The notes under the pieces are model-generated. The model had not been told where the DNA came from, did no database searches, and saw only the letters and a program-made list of their open reading frames with translations. Below, one piece after another: positions 27,116 to 36,611 of a stretch of 54,510 nt of DNA (the stretch's first letter is position 1; each line of letters opens with the position of its first letter). Source of the stretch: Xenorhabdus miraniensis (GTDB taxonomy: Bacteria > Pseudomonadota > Gammaproteobacteria > Enterobacterales > Enterobacteriaceae); assembly GCF_002632615.1 (NCBI RefSeq), contig NZ_NITZ01000014.1:1-54510 (forward strand), given 5' to 3'. The translations under genes were made by a program, and so were the position numbers.

Positions 27116-27835
27116 ATGAGTGAAACCAAAAACCTATTTATTCAGGGGCTATGGAGAAACAACTCCGCATTAGTGCAACTTTTAGGGCTTTGCCCTTTAT
27201 TGGCCGTTTCCTCTACCGCAACCAATGCGTTGGGATTAGGTTTAGCCACTACACTGGTTTTATTGAGCACCAACATTGCCGTATCCGCTTTGCGCCGTTG
27301 GGTTCCCCATGAAATCCGTATCCCAATTTACGTGATGATCATTGCCTCTGTCGTCAGTGCAGTTCAGATGCTCATCAATGCCTTTGCCTTCGGGTTATAT
27401 GAATCATTGGGGATTTTTATCCCTTTGATTGTGACAAACTGCATTGTCATTGGCCGTGCGGAAGCCTACGCCTCAAAGAATTCAATCTACCATTCAATGA
27501 TCGATGGCCTTGCGATGGGCTTTGGTGCAACCTTTGCCCTGTTCGTACTAGGAGCGATACGTGAAATTCTGGGTAATGGCACCCTGTTTGATGGTGCGGA
27601 TTTGCTGCTGGGCAGTTGGGCGAAATCACTGCGGATTGAAATTCTCCATATGGATTCCCCTTTTCTGCTTGCCATCCTGCCACCCGGCGCATTTATTGGA
27701 TTAGGTTTGATGCTGGCAGGAAAATATATCATTGATGAACGCCTGAAAAATCGTTCAGAAAATAAAGAACGCCAATGCTATATAGAAAAAAACAATGTAG
27801 AAACAGGCTGCGGAAGCCATATCACAAGAAGCTGA
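27116..27835 (+). CDS. rsxE: Electron transport complex subunit RsxE
   Basis: A 239-residue six-segment membrane protein (E. coli 231), the partner of RsxA. Family stretches: [39 protein letters not shown], and [21 protein letters not shown] with the conserved cysteine-containing segment. Last membrane gene of the rsx operon; nth follows 14 bases later on the same strand, the E. coli order, so the two are cotranscribed. The C terminus is a hydrophilic tail with several lysines and cysteines. Confidence 0.96.
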   Translation: MSETKNLFIQGLWRNNSALVQLLGLCPLLAVSSTATNALGLGLATTLVLLSTNIAVSALRRWVPHEIRIPIYVMIIASVVSAVQMLINAFAFGLYESLGIFIPLIVTNCIVIGRAEAYASKNSIYHSMIDGLAMGFGATFALFVLGAIREILGNGTLFDGADLLLGSWAKSLRIEILHMDSPFLLAILPPGAFIGLGLMLAGKYIIDERLKNRSENKERQCYIEKNNVETGCGSHITRS

Positions 27836-27849
27836 GGGTGTAATCAGAT

Positions 27850-28482
27850 ATGAATCAACAAAAACGGATCGAAATCCTCACCCGCTTACGGGATAACAAT
27901 CCGCATCCAACAACTGAATTGGTTTTCAATTCGCCTTTTGAATTGCTGATCTCCGTTTTACTGTCTGCACAGGCGACAGATGTGAGTGTGAATAAGGCAA
28001 CGGCAAAGTTATACCCCATTGCCAATACTCCAAAGACAATCCTTGATTTGGGGGTTGATGGTTTGAAAGAGTATATAAAAACCATCGGGTTATATAACAC
28101 CAAAGCGGAAAATGTGATTAAAACCTGTCGGATTTTGCTGGAAAAGCATCAGGGTGAAGTACCGGAAGATCGCGCAGCGCTGGAAGCGTTACCGGGGGTG
28201 GGGCGAAAAACGGCTAATGTTGTATTAAACACCGCGTTTGGCTGGCCGACAATTGCCGTTGATACCCATATTTTTCGTGTTAGTAACCGGACGAAATTTG
28301 CACCGGGAAAAAATGTGGATGAGGTGGAAAAGAACCTATTGAAAGTGGTGCCCGATGAATTCAAGGTGGATTGCCACCATTGGCTGATTTTGCACGGGCG
28401 TTATACCTGTATTGCCCGTAAACCTCGTTGTGGATCTTGTATTATTGAAGATTTGTGTGAGTTTAGGGATAAGACGGAATAA
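27850..28482 (+). CDS. nth: Endonuclease III (DNA glycosylase/AP lyase) Nth
   Basis: A 210-residue base-excision-repair enzyme (E. coli 211) that removes oxidised pyrimidines and cleaves the abasic site. Seen: the helix-hairpin-helix LPGVGRKTANVV with the catalytic lysine, VDTHIFRVSNR with the catalytic aspartate, and the C-terminal 4Fe-4S loop CIARKPRCGSCIIEDLC. It closes the rsx operon. In E. coli dtpA follows; here the accessory type VI secretion operon takes over immediately. Confidence 0.97.
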   Translation: MNQQKRIEILTRLRDNNPHPTTELVFNSPFELLISVLLSAQATDVSVNKATAKLYPIANTPKTILDLGVDGLKEYIKTIGLYNTKAENVIKTCRILLEKHQGEVPEDRAALEALPGVGRKTANVVLNTAFGWPTIAVDTHIFRVSNRTKFAPGKNVDEVEKNLLKVVPDEFKVDCHHWLILHGRYTCIARKPRCGSCIIEDLCEFRDKTE

Positions 28483-28493
28483 TAAACTATATT

Positions 28494-28535
28494 TGGTTAA
28501 TCTTTCACCTTAACACACCTGTGGGAGATTAACCA
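28494..28535. terminator. Possible hairpin between nth and rhs
   Basis: TGGTTAATCT (28494-28503) and AGATTAACCA (28526-28535) form a 10-bp inverted repeat, but the 22-base loop and lack of a clear T tract make termination uncertain. It lies in the 92-base gap between convergent nth and rhs. Confidence 0.4.
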
Positions 28536-28574
28536 TATCAAAAACAGGTAATTACACAAATTTAGAAACAGGGT

Positions 28575-28994
28575 TTATTGAAACACAGGAAATGCTGTTG
28601 TTATTATACCACCTTTATTACTTGGCTTAAAGTAACCTCTAATTTCCATGTTATTAACAAGTTTTCCCATTGTAATGTTTGTATTACTATATTTTCCAAC
28701 CCAACGTCCTGCTTCAGTTGTTGAATGCCCCGAATTTTGAAACGATTGTATTATTGCCTGCGTAACTTGTCCTTCTCTCCAATTATCAGGAAAAAATGTT
28801 GATTCTTTAAGTAAAGGAGCCCCATCTTGACCCTTTATCTCAACATTTGCTTTATATACGCCATTACTATCTCTAACAATAGATTCTGGAGTATCCACTA
28901 CTTTAGCATTTGGAGGATCAATACCATTCTCACGATAATGAAAGCCACCACCCTTATCACCTTTGTATACATGATTACCATTAATGCAAGGAAC
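28575..28994 (-). other. EndoU-type toxin-coding 3' end of rhs
   Basis: The segment after DPFGL codes for 139 residues and is visibly more AT-rich than the shell-coding part, as expected for exchangeable toxin ends. The EndoU signature set (two His, one Lys, C-terminal TTAFP) is complete, so the domain looks active. The assignment to PF14436-type EndoU is from memory of the family pattern. Confidence 0.78.
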
Positions 28995-31900
28995 TAAACC
29001 AAATGGATCAATCCATCTTACTGGATTATGTACATACCCGTATGGGTTCATTCCTCCTAGTAATCCTATCGGGTCCTGCGTCAAATACTGTCCAGCATCA
29101 CAATCATAATACCTGAACCGATTATAATATAGCCCGCTTTCCTTATCTTCATACTGCCCGGCAAAACGCAAATTACAGCTAACATGATAATCTTCATCAT
29201 TTGCAGCCAATAATGGCATTCGTTCAGCTTTGCCCCAAGTTGTCAGTCGGCTTGCCCATACCAACTTACCGGCTTCACTGAGTATTTCCCGTGGCGTTCC
29301 CTGATGATCACTGACGATATAATGCAGTTTGCCTTTTTCATAGCGGGCAGAAGGAGTTAATACTCCCGGTTGATACAACCAGAAAATACTGAGTTCATAG
29401 GCGGGTGTACCATCTGCATAAAGTGGAACTTCTTCAACCAACTGGTCACCACTCCACAGATAGTCATACCCCATAATGGTATCGGGTTTTGCCGTTAAAT
29501 CTGGTTTGCCGTCCAGCCATTGTTGCAGATTAGCTGCTGCCAATTTACCATCGTGCACTTTCAGTTTGTGGATACGTCGTCCAAAAGGGTCATAGCGATA
29601 ATGCCAACGTGAACCATCTGGTGTCTCACAATGAGTTAATTGATTTTGCGTATCCCAGCGATAACGCCATACCTGTGGGCGGAAACCATCTCTGTGTTCT
29701 GTTTTTTCTATCTGCCGCCCATTGTCGTCATAGCGATAGGAAATGTTACCGCGCTTAATTACCCGCCCTGCCTGTTGACGTTGTTCTATCTGTTCAATGG
29801 CTCCCCGTGCATCCACCAGCACTTGTTGACTCAGGTTGCCATTGGCGTCATAACGAAACTGTTCTTCATAGGGCAATCGGCCATTGAATTCTGCGCTGAC
29901 AATTTGGTCATTTTGGTTATAGCGGTAACGGGTCTGTCCCCAAATACCGTCATCGATCATTCTGACACTGTATGCCCGGTCATATTGCCAGCTACGGTTA
30001 ACCGCAGTAGCTTGTGGTGGAAAATGGGGATCATTTTGCGCCAAAGTTTCGCGAAATAGTGCAGTGGCTCGTCCAGCGGATTGATGCGCCAACAACCCCG
30101 TTGAGGTATATCGGCTGGCAAGAATAAACCCTTCCGCACTTTCCCGTACAATTTCCCGCCCTAAAGCATCATGGCTCAAGGTCAGTGGCGTATGTTGGTT
30201 AAACTGAAAATGGTTAACAGCGCCCATCACGTTATAACCAAAGTGCAGGGCATGATCACCGATGGTTTCAGCAGTCAATTGCCCGGTCAGGCTATTCCAC
30301 TCACGAGTGATTTCACGCCCATTGATGCGCTCACAAATGGGCAAGCCAACCGCATCATATTCATATTCCACCACCGCATCATCATTTGCTGCCCTGATAA
30401 GCTGGCGACGGGCGTTATATTCATAAGTGGTTGTCGATTTCAGTTCGTGCTTATCTTTCTCCTGATACCAGGTTTCTTGTCGGGTCAACAAACCTGCCGA
30501 AGAGTAGTGCCAGCGTAACTGGTGATTATCAGGGTAACCAGCCTGAATGCGACGTCCCAACGCGTCATACTGATAGTCAATGATGCGACCGGTAAAGTCG
30601 ATTTCACGGATAATCTGACCAGCAGCATCCCGCTCATAGCGATAGGTTTCACCTGTCGAAGCCGTAACAGAGCAAAAACGAGTGAGTCGATCATAACCGA
30701 AGTGTAAAGTCGTACCATCCGGGCGGGTAATGTGAGTCAGCAGGTCAAAAGCACCATAACTATAGCGGGTAGTGCGGCCTTCCCCATCGGTCACAGCGAT
30801 AATACGCCGCTCACTGTCATACTCCATATGCTGGGTAACGCCATCCGGCAATTCAACTTCTGTCAGGCTGCCATTATCGAGACTGGCATGAACAGAACTA
30901 TAGCGGTAACGGGTTTCCTGCTTAAGTGCATCCGTAGTACGGCGCAGACGCCCCAGTTCATCCAGTTCCAAACCGGTTGTTTGACCATCAGGTGTCATAA
31001 CCGCGGCAAGCCGCTGATGCTCGTCATAGGCATAGTGCCATTGCCGACCATCCGGCAACAGATGCTGCCGTAATTCGCCATGAATACCGTACTGATACTC
31101 TTCTTTATACCCTTGTGGGTTGGTGACAGCGGTTAGATTGCCTTGCTGATCATGATGGAATTGCCAGATATCGCCTGTCGGTAAAGTTGCTTCAACCATT
31201 TGACCATATTCATCATAGTCATAGTAAAAAGCCTCCCCCGTTGGCAGCACAATTTCGGTCAATGCACCATCGTTGTTGTAGTCAAAGGTGGTATAGCCTC
31301 CCAGTGGATCAATTTCCCAAACCTTCTGGTTGTAACGCCACTGAGTCCGCGTTTCACGCCCTAACGGATCAACCTCACGGATCACCTGATTATTCTGATT
31401 GTAATAGGAAAGGGTTTTCCCCCCTTCTGCATCAAGATAAGTGGTAACACGAGCCTCATCGTCATAGATAAAACGATCAGACCAATAACCTTCGGAGGAA
31501 TGAGTGGAAACTACCCGGCCACGTTCATCGTAGTGAATATAAAAATCCGTCTTATCTGTGTCATGCCAGCGGGTCATAAATCCTTGCGCGGTGTATTCAT
31601 GCCACAGATGGTTTTGCTGAAAGGCGTCACATTCAGCCAGATAGCCGTATTGGTCATAATGGCAAGTGACCAGACGCTGCCGTATCTGCTGAAAGTGGTA
31701 ATCCACTGTATAAAGCTGATGGTTTTGATAATGAAGGGTTAATCGGAAACCGTCGTTGCGTACAACTTCAATCAACTGATGCTGGTCGTTATAGATAAAC
31801 TGAATATGATTCTGATGGCGATCAGTGATAGCGGACAACCGACGCCTGTTACCCACAATATGGTTAAAATGGAATGTTTGCTGACTCTGCCTGTTAACCA

Positions 31901-33122
31901 GACTCAGCTCACCATCAAGCTCTCCTGTCAGCAAACAATGCAAAAGATGGCGGTTACGTGCCAGAACCTGATTTTCCGGTGTTGAAAAATCATAAATCTG
32001 TCCATCGGCATCGGTAAAATGGACTTTTTCACCATCTACCACTAATTGTCGTGACCAATCATCGGCCCATTTTTGCCCTAATAATCCACGCAAGCAGGCG
32101 GTAGAACGATAAGTTCGGCTTAAGGTAATAGGTAACAGGCCGGGGATGGCAATAACTGAGAATGTTTGCAGGTAATCGCCAGAGGTGATATCGACAGGTT
32201 CGCCTTTTCCACAACTACCACCTTCGCACTTAGAAGGGGGGTCTTGATCAGATTGTTTGGCTTGATCTTTTTTACTTTCTTTGGATTTTTTAGGCTTAGT
32301 TGATTCACTTTTCTCGCTTTTTCCTTCAATTTTGATACCTGATTGCTCTCTTTTGGGTGTTTTTGTTAATGCTTCTTCTGTCTTAGTTGCAGTCTTGGCT
32401 TCGATTTTGGATGCCACTACTTTTGCTTCACTGGCAAAAAACTTTTCACCTGCTTTCGCTAAAGCCGAGACTCCTTTAGTTGCTCCTTTAATCGCTCCTT
32501 TAACTTCTCCCACACCAACAAACCAAGTTCCAAGATCACCAATTTTTTCTGCTGGAGTATTTAGCTCAAAACGATGAGACTCGAGTAAATTTTTTACTTC
32601 TGTCATCCATTGGCCAAAGGCAGACATCCCACTCCAACCAAGTTTGTTTCCCAACCAACTGTATTCTGCTCCCATAATAGAAGGCCCAAAACTCAATATA
32701 TCAAGCAGTGTATTGGCAGATCCTTTCCCGAAACCTTTTCCTATACCAATAAGAGTTTGTATATAGTGAGCTCCTGCTATCTCACCAGAAGAGGTTGGCT
32801 TCTCGCCACTAAAGTACTTAACAATTCCATTGAGTGCATCCTCAGGATGTTGTGATATTGTAAAGATATCGTTTATATTTCCACTCACAACTTCTTTAAG
32901 TGCATCAGCTCTATCCTTTACCCATTCCCAGCCGTCATGACCCCCTTCTTTAACGCCTTCCCAGAGCCGGCTGAAAAACCCTTGCTCTTCTTTTTTAGTC
33001 TCAGGCTTAACTGGAGGATTAGCCTCCTTCGGACTCCTTTTTGCCCGCTTTGGCTGACCAACGATTGTCCCTTTCGTATTCCCTGTACCTGTTGGGCTAT
33101 CGTTCTTTGCTCCTTTTGCCAT
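28575..33122 (-). CDS. Rhs polymorphic toxin with C-terminal EndoU RNase domain
   Basis: A 1515-residue Rhs protein. N-terminal region (1-320): a basic segment, glycine-rich helices, and a long KSE/K-rich linker. Then SGDYLQTFSVIAIPGLLPI opens the Rhs shell, with many YD repeats (YDEYGQMV, YDALGRRI, YRYDPFGRRIHK). The shell closes with a core ending in NPVRWIDPFGL (about 1366-1376), the family's self-cleavage boundary. The last 139 residues match bacterial EndoU: NGNHVY and GGFHY with two histidines, NGVYKANV, KESTFFPDNW with a lysine, and the final GGIITTAFPVF. EndoU toxins of contact-dependent systems cut tRNA. ATG 33122 (GGGAGG upstream) follows the PAAR-like gene by 10 bases. No immunity gene follows the stop. 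Confidence 0.92.
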   Translation of the reverse strand: MAKGAKNDSPTGTGNTKGTIVGQPKRAKRSPKEANPPVKPETKKEEQGFFSRLWEGVKEGGHDGWEWVKDRADALKEVVSGNINDIFTISQHPEDALNGIVKYFSGEKPTSSGEIAGAHYIQTLIGIGKGFGKGSANTLLDILSFGPSIMGAEYSWLGNKLGWSGMSAFGQWMTEVKNLLESHRFELNTPAEKIGDLGTWFVGVGEVKGAIKGATKGVSALAKAGEKFFASEAKVVASKIEAKTATKTEEALTKTPKREQSGIKIEGKSEKSESTKPKKSKESKKDQAKQSDQDPPSKCEGGSCGKGEPVDITSGDYLQTFSVIAIPGLLPITLSRTYRSTACLRGLLGQKWADDWSRQLVVDGEKVHFTDADGQIYDFSTPENQVLARNRHLLHCLLTGELDGELSLVNRQSQQTFHFNHIVGNRRRLSAITDRHQNHIQFIYNDQHQLIEVVRNDGFRLTLHYQNHQLYTVDYHFQQIRQRLVTCHYDQYGYLAECDAFQQNHLWHEYTAQGFMTRWHDTDKTDFYIHYDERGRVVSTHSSEGYWSDRFIYDDEARVTTYLDAEGGKTLSYYNQNNQVIREVDPLGRETRTQWRYNQKVWEIDPLGGYTTFDYNNDGALTEIVLPTGEAFYYDYDEYGQMVEATLPTGDIWQFHHDQQGNLTAVTNPQGYKEEYQYGIHGELRQHLLPDGRQWHYAYDEHQRLAAVMTPDGQTTGLELDELGRLRRTTDALKQETRYRYSSVHASLDNGSLTEVELPDGVTQHMEYDSERRIIAVTDGEGRTTRYSYGAFDLLTHITRPDGTTLHFGYDRLTRFCSVTASTGETYRYERDAAGQIIREIDFTGRIIDYQYDALGRRIQAGYPDNHQLRWHYSSAGLLTRQETWYQEKDKHELKSTTTYEYNARRQLIRAANDDAVVEYEYDAVGLPICERINGREITREWNSLTGQLTAETIGDHALHFGYNVMGAVNHFQFNQHTPLTLSHDALGREIVRESAEGFILASRYTSTGLLAHQSAGRATALFRETLAQNDPHFPPQATAVNRSWQYDRAYSVRMIDDGIWGQTRYRYNQNDQIVSAEFNGRLPYEEQFRYDANGNLSQQVLVDARGAIEQIEQRQQAGRVIKRGNISYRYDDNGRQIEKTEHRDGFRPQVWRYRWDTQNQLTHCETPDGSRWHYRYDPFGRRIHKLKVHDGKLAAANLQQWLDGKPDLTAKPDTIMGYDYLWSGDQLVEEVPLYADGTPAYELSIFWLYQPGVLTPSARYEKGKLHYIVSDHQGTPREILSEAGKLVWASRLTTWGKAERMPLLAANDEDYHVSCNLRFAGQYEDKESGLYYNRFRYYDCDAGQYLTQDPIGLLGGMNPYGYVHNPVRWIDPFGLVPCINGNHVYKGDKGGGFHYRENGIDPPNAKVVDTPESIVRDSNGVYKANVEIKGQDGAPLLKESTFFPDNWREGQVTQAIIQSFQNSGHSTTEAGRWVGKYSNTNITMGKLVNNMEIRGYFKPSNKGGIITTAFPVFQ

Positions 33123-33132
33123 ATTTCCTCCC

Positions 33133-33489
33133 TTATGTCCCATTCATCCAAAATTTATCCCCGTGGCGCAATGTCAATTTACCGCCCGCACGCACCGTTT
33201 GAGTATGCTCTTCTGGGTGGCACTTCCCCCCCACCGTACCGCTTTTAACCCCCATCGCCGTACCCGCTTCATCTCCCAATGTCTGCGGCACAAAACTTTG
33301 CCCAAATACCACCACTGGCTGTCCATTTGCCCGTACCGATGTGACCGGTGCGGAAGAGTCTCCCAGTTTGGCAATAACAGGATAAGGAATCGGTGGTGTA
33401 GCAGGCCCCATTGGGGTTTTACATACATCGGGAACCAGACTGATAATCAACCATTGGGTATCTTTACGGGCAATATAGTTATCCGCCAT
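33133..33489 (-). CDS. PAAR-like (DUF4150) spike-tip protein
   Basis: A 118-residue PAAR-like protein of the DUF4150 type. Seen: PDVCKTPMGPATPPIPYPVIAK, the hallmark start of the family, then GTVGGKCHPEEHTQTV and KLTLRHGDKFWMNGT. Such proteins cap the VgrG trimer and connect it to a toxin. ATG 33489 lies inside the end of the DUF2169 gene (11-base overlap), so translation is coupled; rhs begins 10 bases after its stop. Here tip and toxin are separate proteins rather than fused. Confidence 0.88.
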   Translation of the reverse strand: MADNYIARKDTQWLIISLVPDVCKTPMGPATPPIPYPVIAKLGDSSAPVTSVRANGQPVVVFGQSFVPQTLGDEAGTAMGVKSGTVGGKCHPEEHTQTVRAGGKLTLRHGDKFWMNGT

Positions 33490-34699
33490 GATGCGGCTCC
33501 TGTTCAGGTGCAAATGTGATTAAAGGGGCTTTCGGATTTATTTCAAACCGGGCTTCTGTGACTCTGATGGGTAAGTCAATGCTAAAATGCAGACGGAAAG
33601 TCAGCTCTAGTGTCATTGCATCGGTGTCAATAATCAGGGTATCGAGATTCATCAGAACCGGAAAAAGAGCACCATCCTCCATGCGGAACAGGATAAAAGG
33701 ACGGTGCCCCGGCAATTGGGTTTGTAAGGAGCCATCCGGTGTCAAGTTGGTCAATTGCAGTGAAATATCGGTCGAGGGCCAGTCAATTTGCTGATCTTGT
33801 GGCGCACCGTTCCAGTAACCGAAATCAAAATCCTGTGGCAGATAGGGATGGCGTTGATCCAGCCACGTTTGGTCATAGGTTCCGGCCAGTGTTCGCCGTG
33901 GTAACCATGCCCGGCCGATAATCCCCATACCCTGTGGCTGGCTGGCAATTTCTGTTGCTGAAAGATGGCCTGACAGCATCGCGGCAAAATGCTGTGCAGT
34001 TACCGGTGCATTGGGATGGGTAATACGCGGTGCCGGATAACGAGGCAGATCTTTTGCCCTTGCATACCACGGCAAAACAAATCCCGTGCCGATGGGGTTA
34101 TATTCCCAAACCACATGAGCCAAAGGTGCTTTTTCGCCATCAGGGTGCTGGCTGCGCTGTTCAGGAGAAAGTTTATCTTCCTCTGTTAATGCCTTCGCCG
34201 CTTTATCATCCTCGGCTTCAATCCGGCATCCCCCGCCAAAGGCATAGCGATAATCAAGCGGTAAGCGGTCAAAAGGTTTGGGATCAGAGAACTTCCATTG
34301 TCCATTCTCCATGCGGAAAAATTCTCGCTCACCGGAGATATTCAATGTCTTATCCAGCAAAGTTTCGCCATTGGCATCCGTTACTGACAGGCGAATAGGA
34401 AAAGAGGGACAAGGCTTGCCTTCCGGCGCATAAGCCGTACCGTTGACGATCACGTCACATTTGGGCTTAAACGGTGCCAGATCACTTTCCTGCAATACCT
34501 GCGAGATGTTCAGACCTCCCCGGTATTGATCCTGCACACACAAATCCATCACCGGCAGCAGTTCAGCCAGATATTCCCCTTTTGCCGCAGGCAGTAACTG
34601 ATAACCCACTTTCATGGCAACAACATCGTATTCCTGATCTTCTGTATCCAGCATCCGGTAATTCATCACCGAAAAAGGAGTGAGATTTTTGAATTCCAC
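33479..34699 (-). CDS. DUF2169 type VI secretion accessory protein
   Basis: A 406-residue DUF2169 protein. It starts EFKNLTPFSVMNYRMLD and contains LRLSVT-like strands, YRYAFGGGCRIEA, YNPIGTGFVLPW and GIIGRAWLPRRTLAGTYDQTWL, all typical of the family. DUF2169 proteins act as loading adaptors for PAAR-linked effectors in other bacteria. The start is GTG 34699 with AAGGAG eight bases upstream. It follows vgrG by 12 bases and overlaps the PAAR-like gene, so cargo loading of the Rhs toxin onto this VgrG is the likely role. Confidence 0.88.
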   Translation of the reverse strand: MEFKNLTPFSVMNYRMLDTEDQEYDVVAMKVGYQLLPAAKGEYLAELLPVMDLCVQDQYRGGLNISQVLQESDLAPFKPKCDVIVNGTAYAPEGKPCPSFPIRLSVTDANGETLLDKTLNISGEREFFRMENGQWKFSDPKPFDRLPLDYRYAFGGGCRIEAEDDKAAKALTEEDKLSPEQRSQHPDGEKAPLAHVVWEYNPIGTGFVLPWYARAKDLPRYPAPRITHPNAPVTAQHFAAMLSGHLSATEIASQPQGMGIIGRAWLPRRTLAGTYDQTWLDQRHPYLPQDFDFGYWNGAPQDQQIDWPSTDISLQLTNLTPDGSLQTQLPGHRPFILFRMEDGALFPVLMNLDTLIIDTDAMTLELTFRLHFSIDLPIRVTEARFEINPKAPLITFAPEQEPHHGG

Positions 34700-34711
34700 C
34701 GTCCTGTCTCC

Positions 34712-36601
34712 TTAGTTCAAATCAATGTCTTTGCCGTGGATTTGTACAGGGCCGCTGGCATCAAACAGAAACGTTTTCCCTTTGATGGTAATTTTACCGC
34801 TGCTGTCCATGCGCAATGTGCTGTTACCGCATTTCAGTTCAATGACCTTACCTGCCGAAATAGACAGGGTTTGTCCCACAGACACCTTCTTCTGCATACC
34901 AACCGATTCATTTTGACTCATGGAAACCGTGGTATTCATACTGGCACCAACGGTAATGGTATAAGCCTGTCCCACTGTCAGGGTCTTGGCCATCCCGACC
35001 ACTTCGGTACTGGTCTGTTGCACAACTTCCTGTTTATTTTTTTTCACAATAACGGCCTGATTACCGTCAATCGTTTCGGTGTGATTACCCTGCACCTGCG
35101 TGGTACGGTTATTTAACACTTTGGTATTCATATCCTTCTGGGCATGAATAAACACTTCTTCACTGCCTTTGGCATCTTCAAACCGCAGTTCGTTGAACCC
35201 TTCACCTTTATGGGTGTGAGTTTTGAAGGTAGTACGGGTTTTCTCGGCAGGTAAATTAAGGGGCGGTCGGTTGCGGCCGTTGTAGTTACAGCCTGTCACG
35301 ATCGGGCGATCAATATCCCCGTTAAGGTAAGAGACTATGACTTCCTGACCGATACGGGGTATTGCCATAAAGCCAAAACCATTACCGTTCCAGCCTTGTG
35401 CGACACGTACCCAACAAGAGGAACCATCCCCCGCTTCATCATGACGGTTCCAGTGGAAATGCACCTTAATGGCGCCATGCTCATTAACAAAAATTTCTTC
35501 CCCCGGCGGCCCGACAACCGTCGCTAATTCATCACCATCAGCCAATGGCTTATAACGATACGGTGGCCGCCAATCCTCTTTCCCCGGAATAAAAGTGACA
35601 CTGTTGGTCAACGTTGTGCCTTCACCGGCAATACCCGCCGCTTGTGGCTGTGAACCATAGTGATTAACGGTAATCACCTGCCAACGATCATTCATGGCCG
35701 CAATGGGGTGTGATTTCAGGATGAAGATTTTACCGGGGCGCAACTGGATACAGTTGGTGTGAGCCGAACCCAGTTTACTTTCGCTGTTGAGTTGATTAAG
35801 GCGTACTTCACCTAATGGTTTGCCTTCTTTACTCCACGGGAAACGCCCATAACTTTCAAATACCGTATGGCGCCCGCCTTGGGGCAAAGTGGCCTGAGTC
35901 TGCAAGGGCTGAGAAGGACGCAGGTAGTTGTAATCTTTGTGGATATACTCATCTGGATAGAGATATTCCCCGTATTCCCATTGCCAGGCAGTAGTATCTT
36001 TATCATCGGTATTGGGCTGAACGTTGTAAGTCAGATTAAGATCTGCGGTCATGCCCAAATGGGAATCACTGAAAAAGAGTTGTTCTTCTTCAAACCAGAA
36101 AGCAATTCCTTCTTCCGCCGCCAGACGGCACCAGAAATCATAGGCAGATTCACGCTTTTGAGTGGTGTATTCCCGTACCGGATGGAGGTTGCTGTCTTCA
36201 TAAAATTTGCTATCTGACTTAACACGATGCTCTTTCAGCAATTGTTTGAGAATATCCGGCACAGACTGGCGCTGAAACAGGCGGCTGTCCTGATGCAGAG
36301 TCATCCGCCACATTTCCGGTCGGACGGTAAAGGTATAGTAAGTTTGTCGTCCGTCGCTATTGCCCTGCGCAGCCCCTGCCACAATACCTTTAACAGTACG
36401 TTCTACCTTGCCATTGCGGGTCACGGTGAGGGAAGCATAGGTTCCCAATTGATCATTGAGTACCACATTGTTAAGGGGACTGACTACATTCAATGACAGA
36501 TGATAAAGCTGTGACAGCCCTTCCTGTAGGCTGAAATTTACCACCTGAAAAGTGGTGCCGGGTAAAGCACCTATCTGACAAGTAAACACTAGCCCATCCA
36601 T
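34712..36601 (-). CDS. vgrG: Type VI secretion spike protein VgrG (TssI)
   Basis: A 629-residue VgrG, the trimeric spike at the tip of the type VI secretion tube. The gp27-like N-terminal half contains TTQKRESAYDFWCRLAAEEGIAFWFEEEQ; the gp5-like OB-fold has VKVHFHWNRHDEAG and SCWVRVAQGWNGNGFG; the rest is the repetitive beta-helix with MNTKVLNNRTTQVQGN and later KVIELKCGNSTLRM. There is no C-terminal extension, so the toxin is delivered non-covalently. ATG 36601 with GGAGA upstream, 10 bases after tssF. No hcp is nearby. Confidence 0.95.
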   Translation of the reverse strand: MDGLVFTCQIGALPGTTFQVVNFSLQEGLSQLYHLSLNVVSPLNNVVLNDQLGTYASLTVTRNGKVERTVKGIVAGAAQGNSDGRQTYYTFTVRPEMWRMTLHQDSRLFQRQSVPDILKQLLKEHRVKSDSKFYEDSNLHPVREYTTQKRESAYDFWCRLAAEEGIAFWFEEEQLFFSDSHLGMTADLNLTYNVQPNTDDKDTTAWQWEYGEYLYPDEYIHKDYNYLRPSQPLQTQATLPQGGRHTVFESYGRFPWSKEGKPLGEVRLNQLNSESKLGSAHTNCIQLRPGKIFILKSHPIAAMNDRWQVITVNHYGSQPQAAGIAGEGTTLTNSVTFIPGKEDWRPPYRYKPLADGDELATVVGPPGEEIFVNEHGAIKVHFHWNRHDEAGDGSSCWVRVAQGWNGNGFGFMAIPRIGQEVIVSYLNGDIDRPIVTGCNYNGRNRPPLNLPAEKTRTTFKTHTHKGEGFNELRFEDAKGSEEVFIHAQKDMNTKVLNNRTTQVQGNHTETIDGNQAVIVKKNKQEVVQQTSTEVVGMAKTLTVGQAYTITVGASMNTTVSMSQNESVGMQKKVSVGQTLSISAGKVIELKCGNSTLRMDSSGKITIKGKTFLFDASGPVQIHGKDIDLN

Positions 36602-36611
36602 TTGCGTCTCC

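Noticed and set aside
31779..32577. Plus-strand frames inside the rhs gene
   Set aside because: Antisense shadows of the Rhs shell and linker; no ribosome sites or family patterns.
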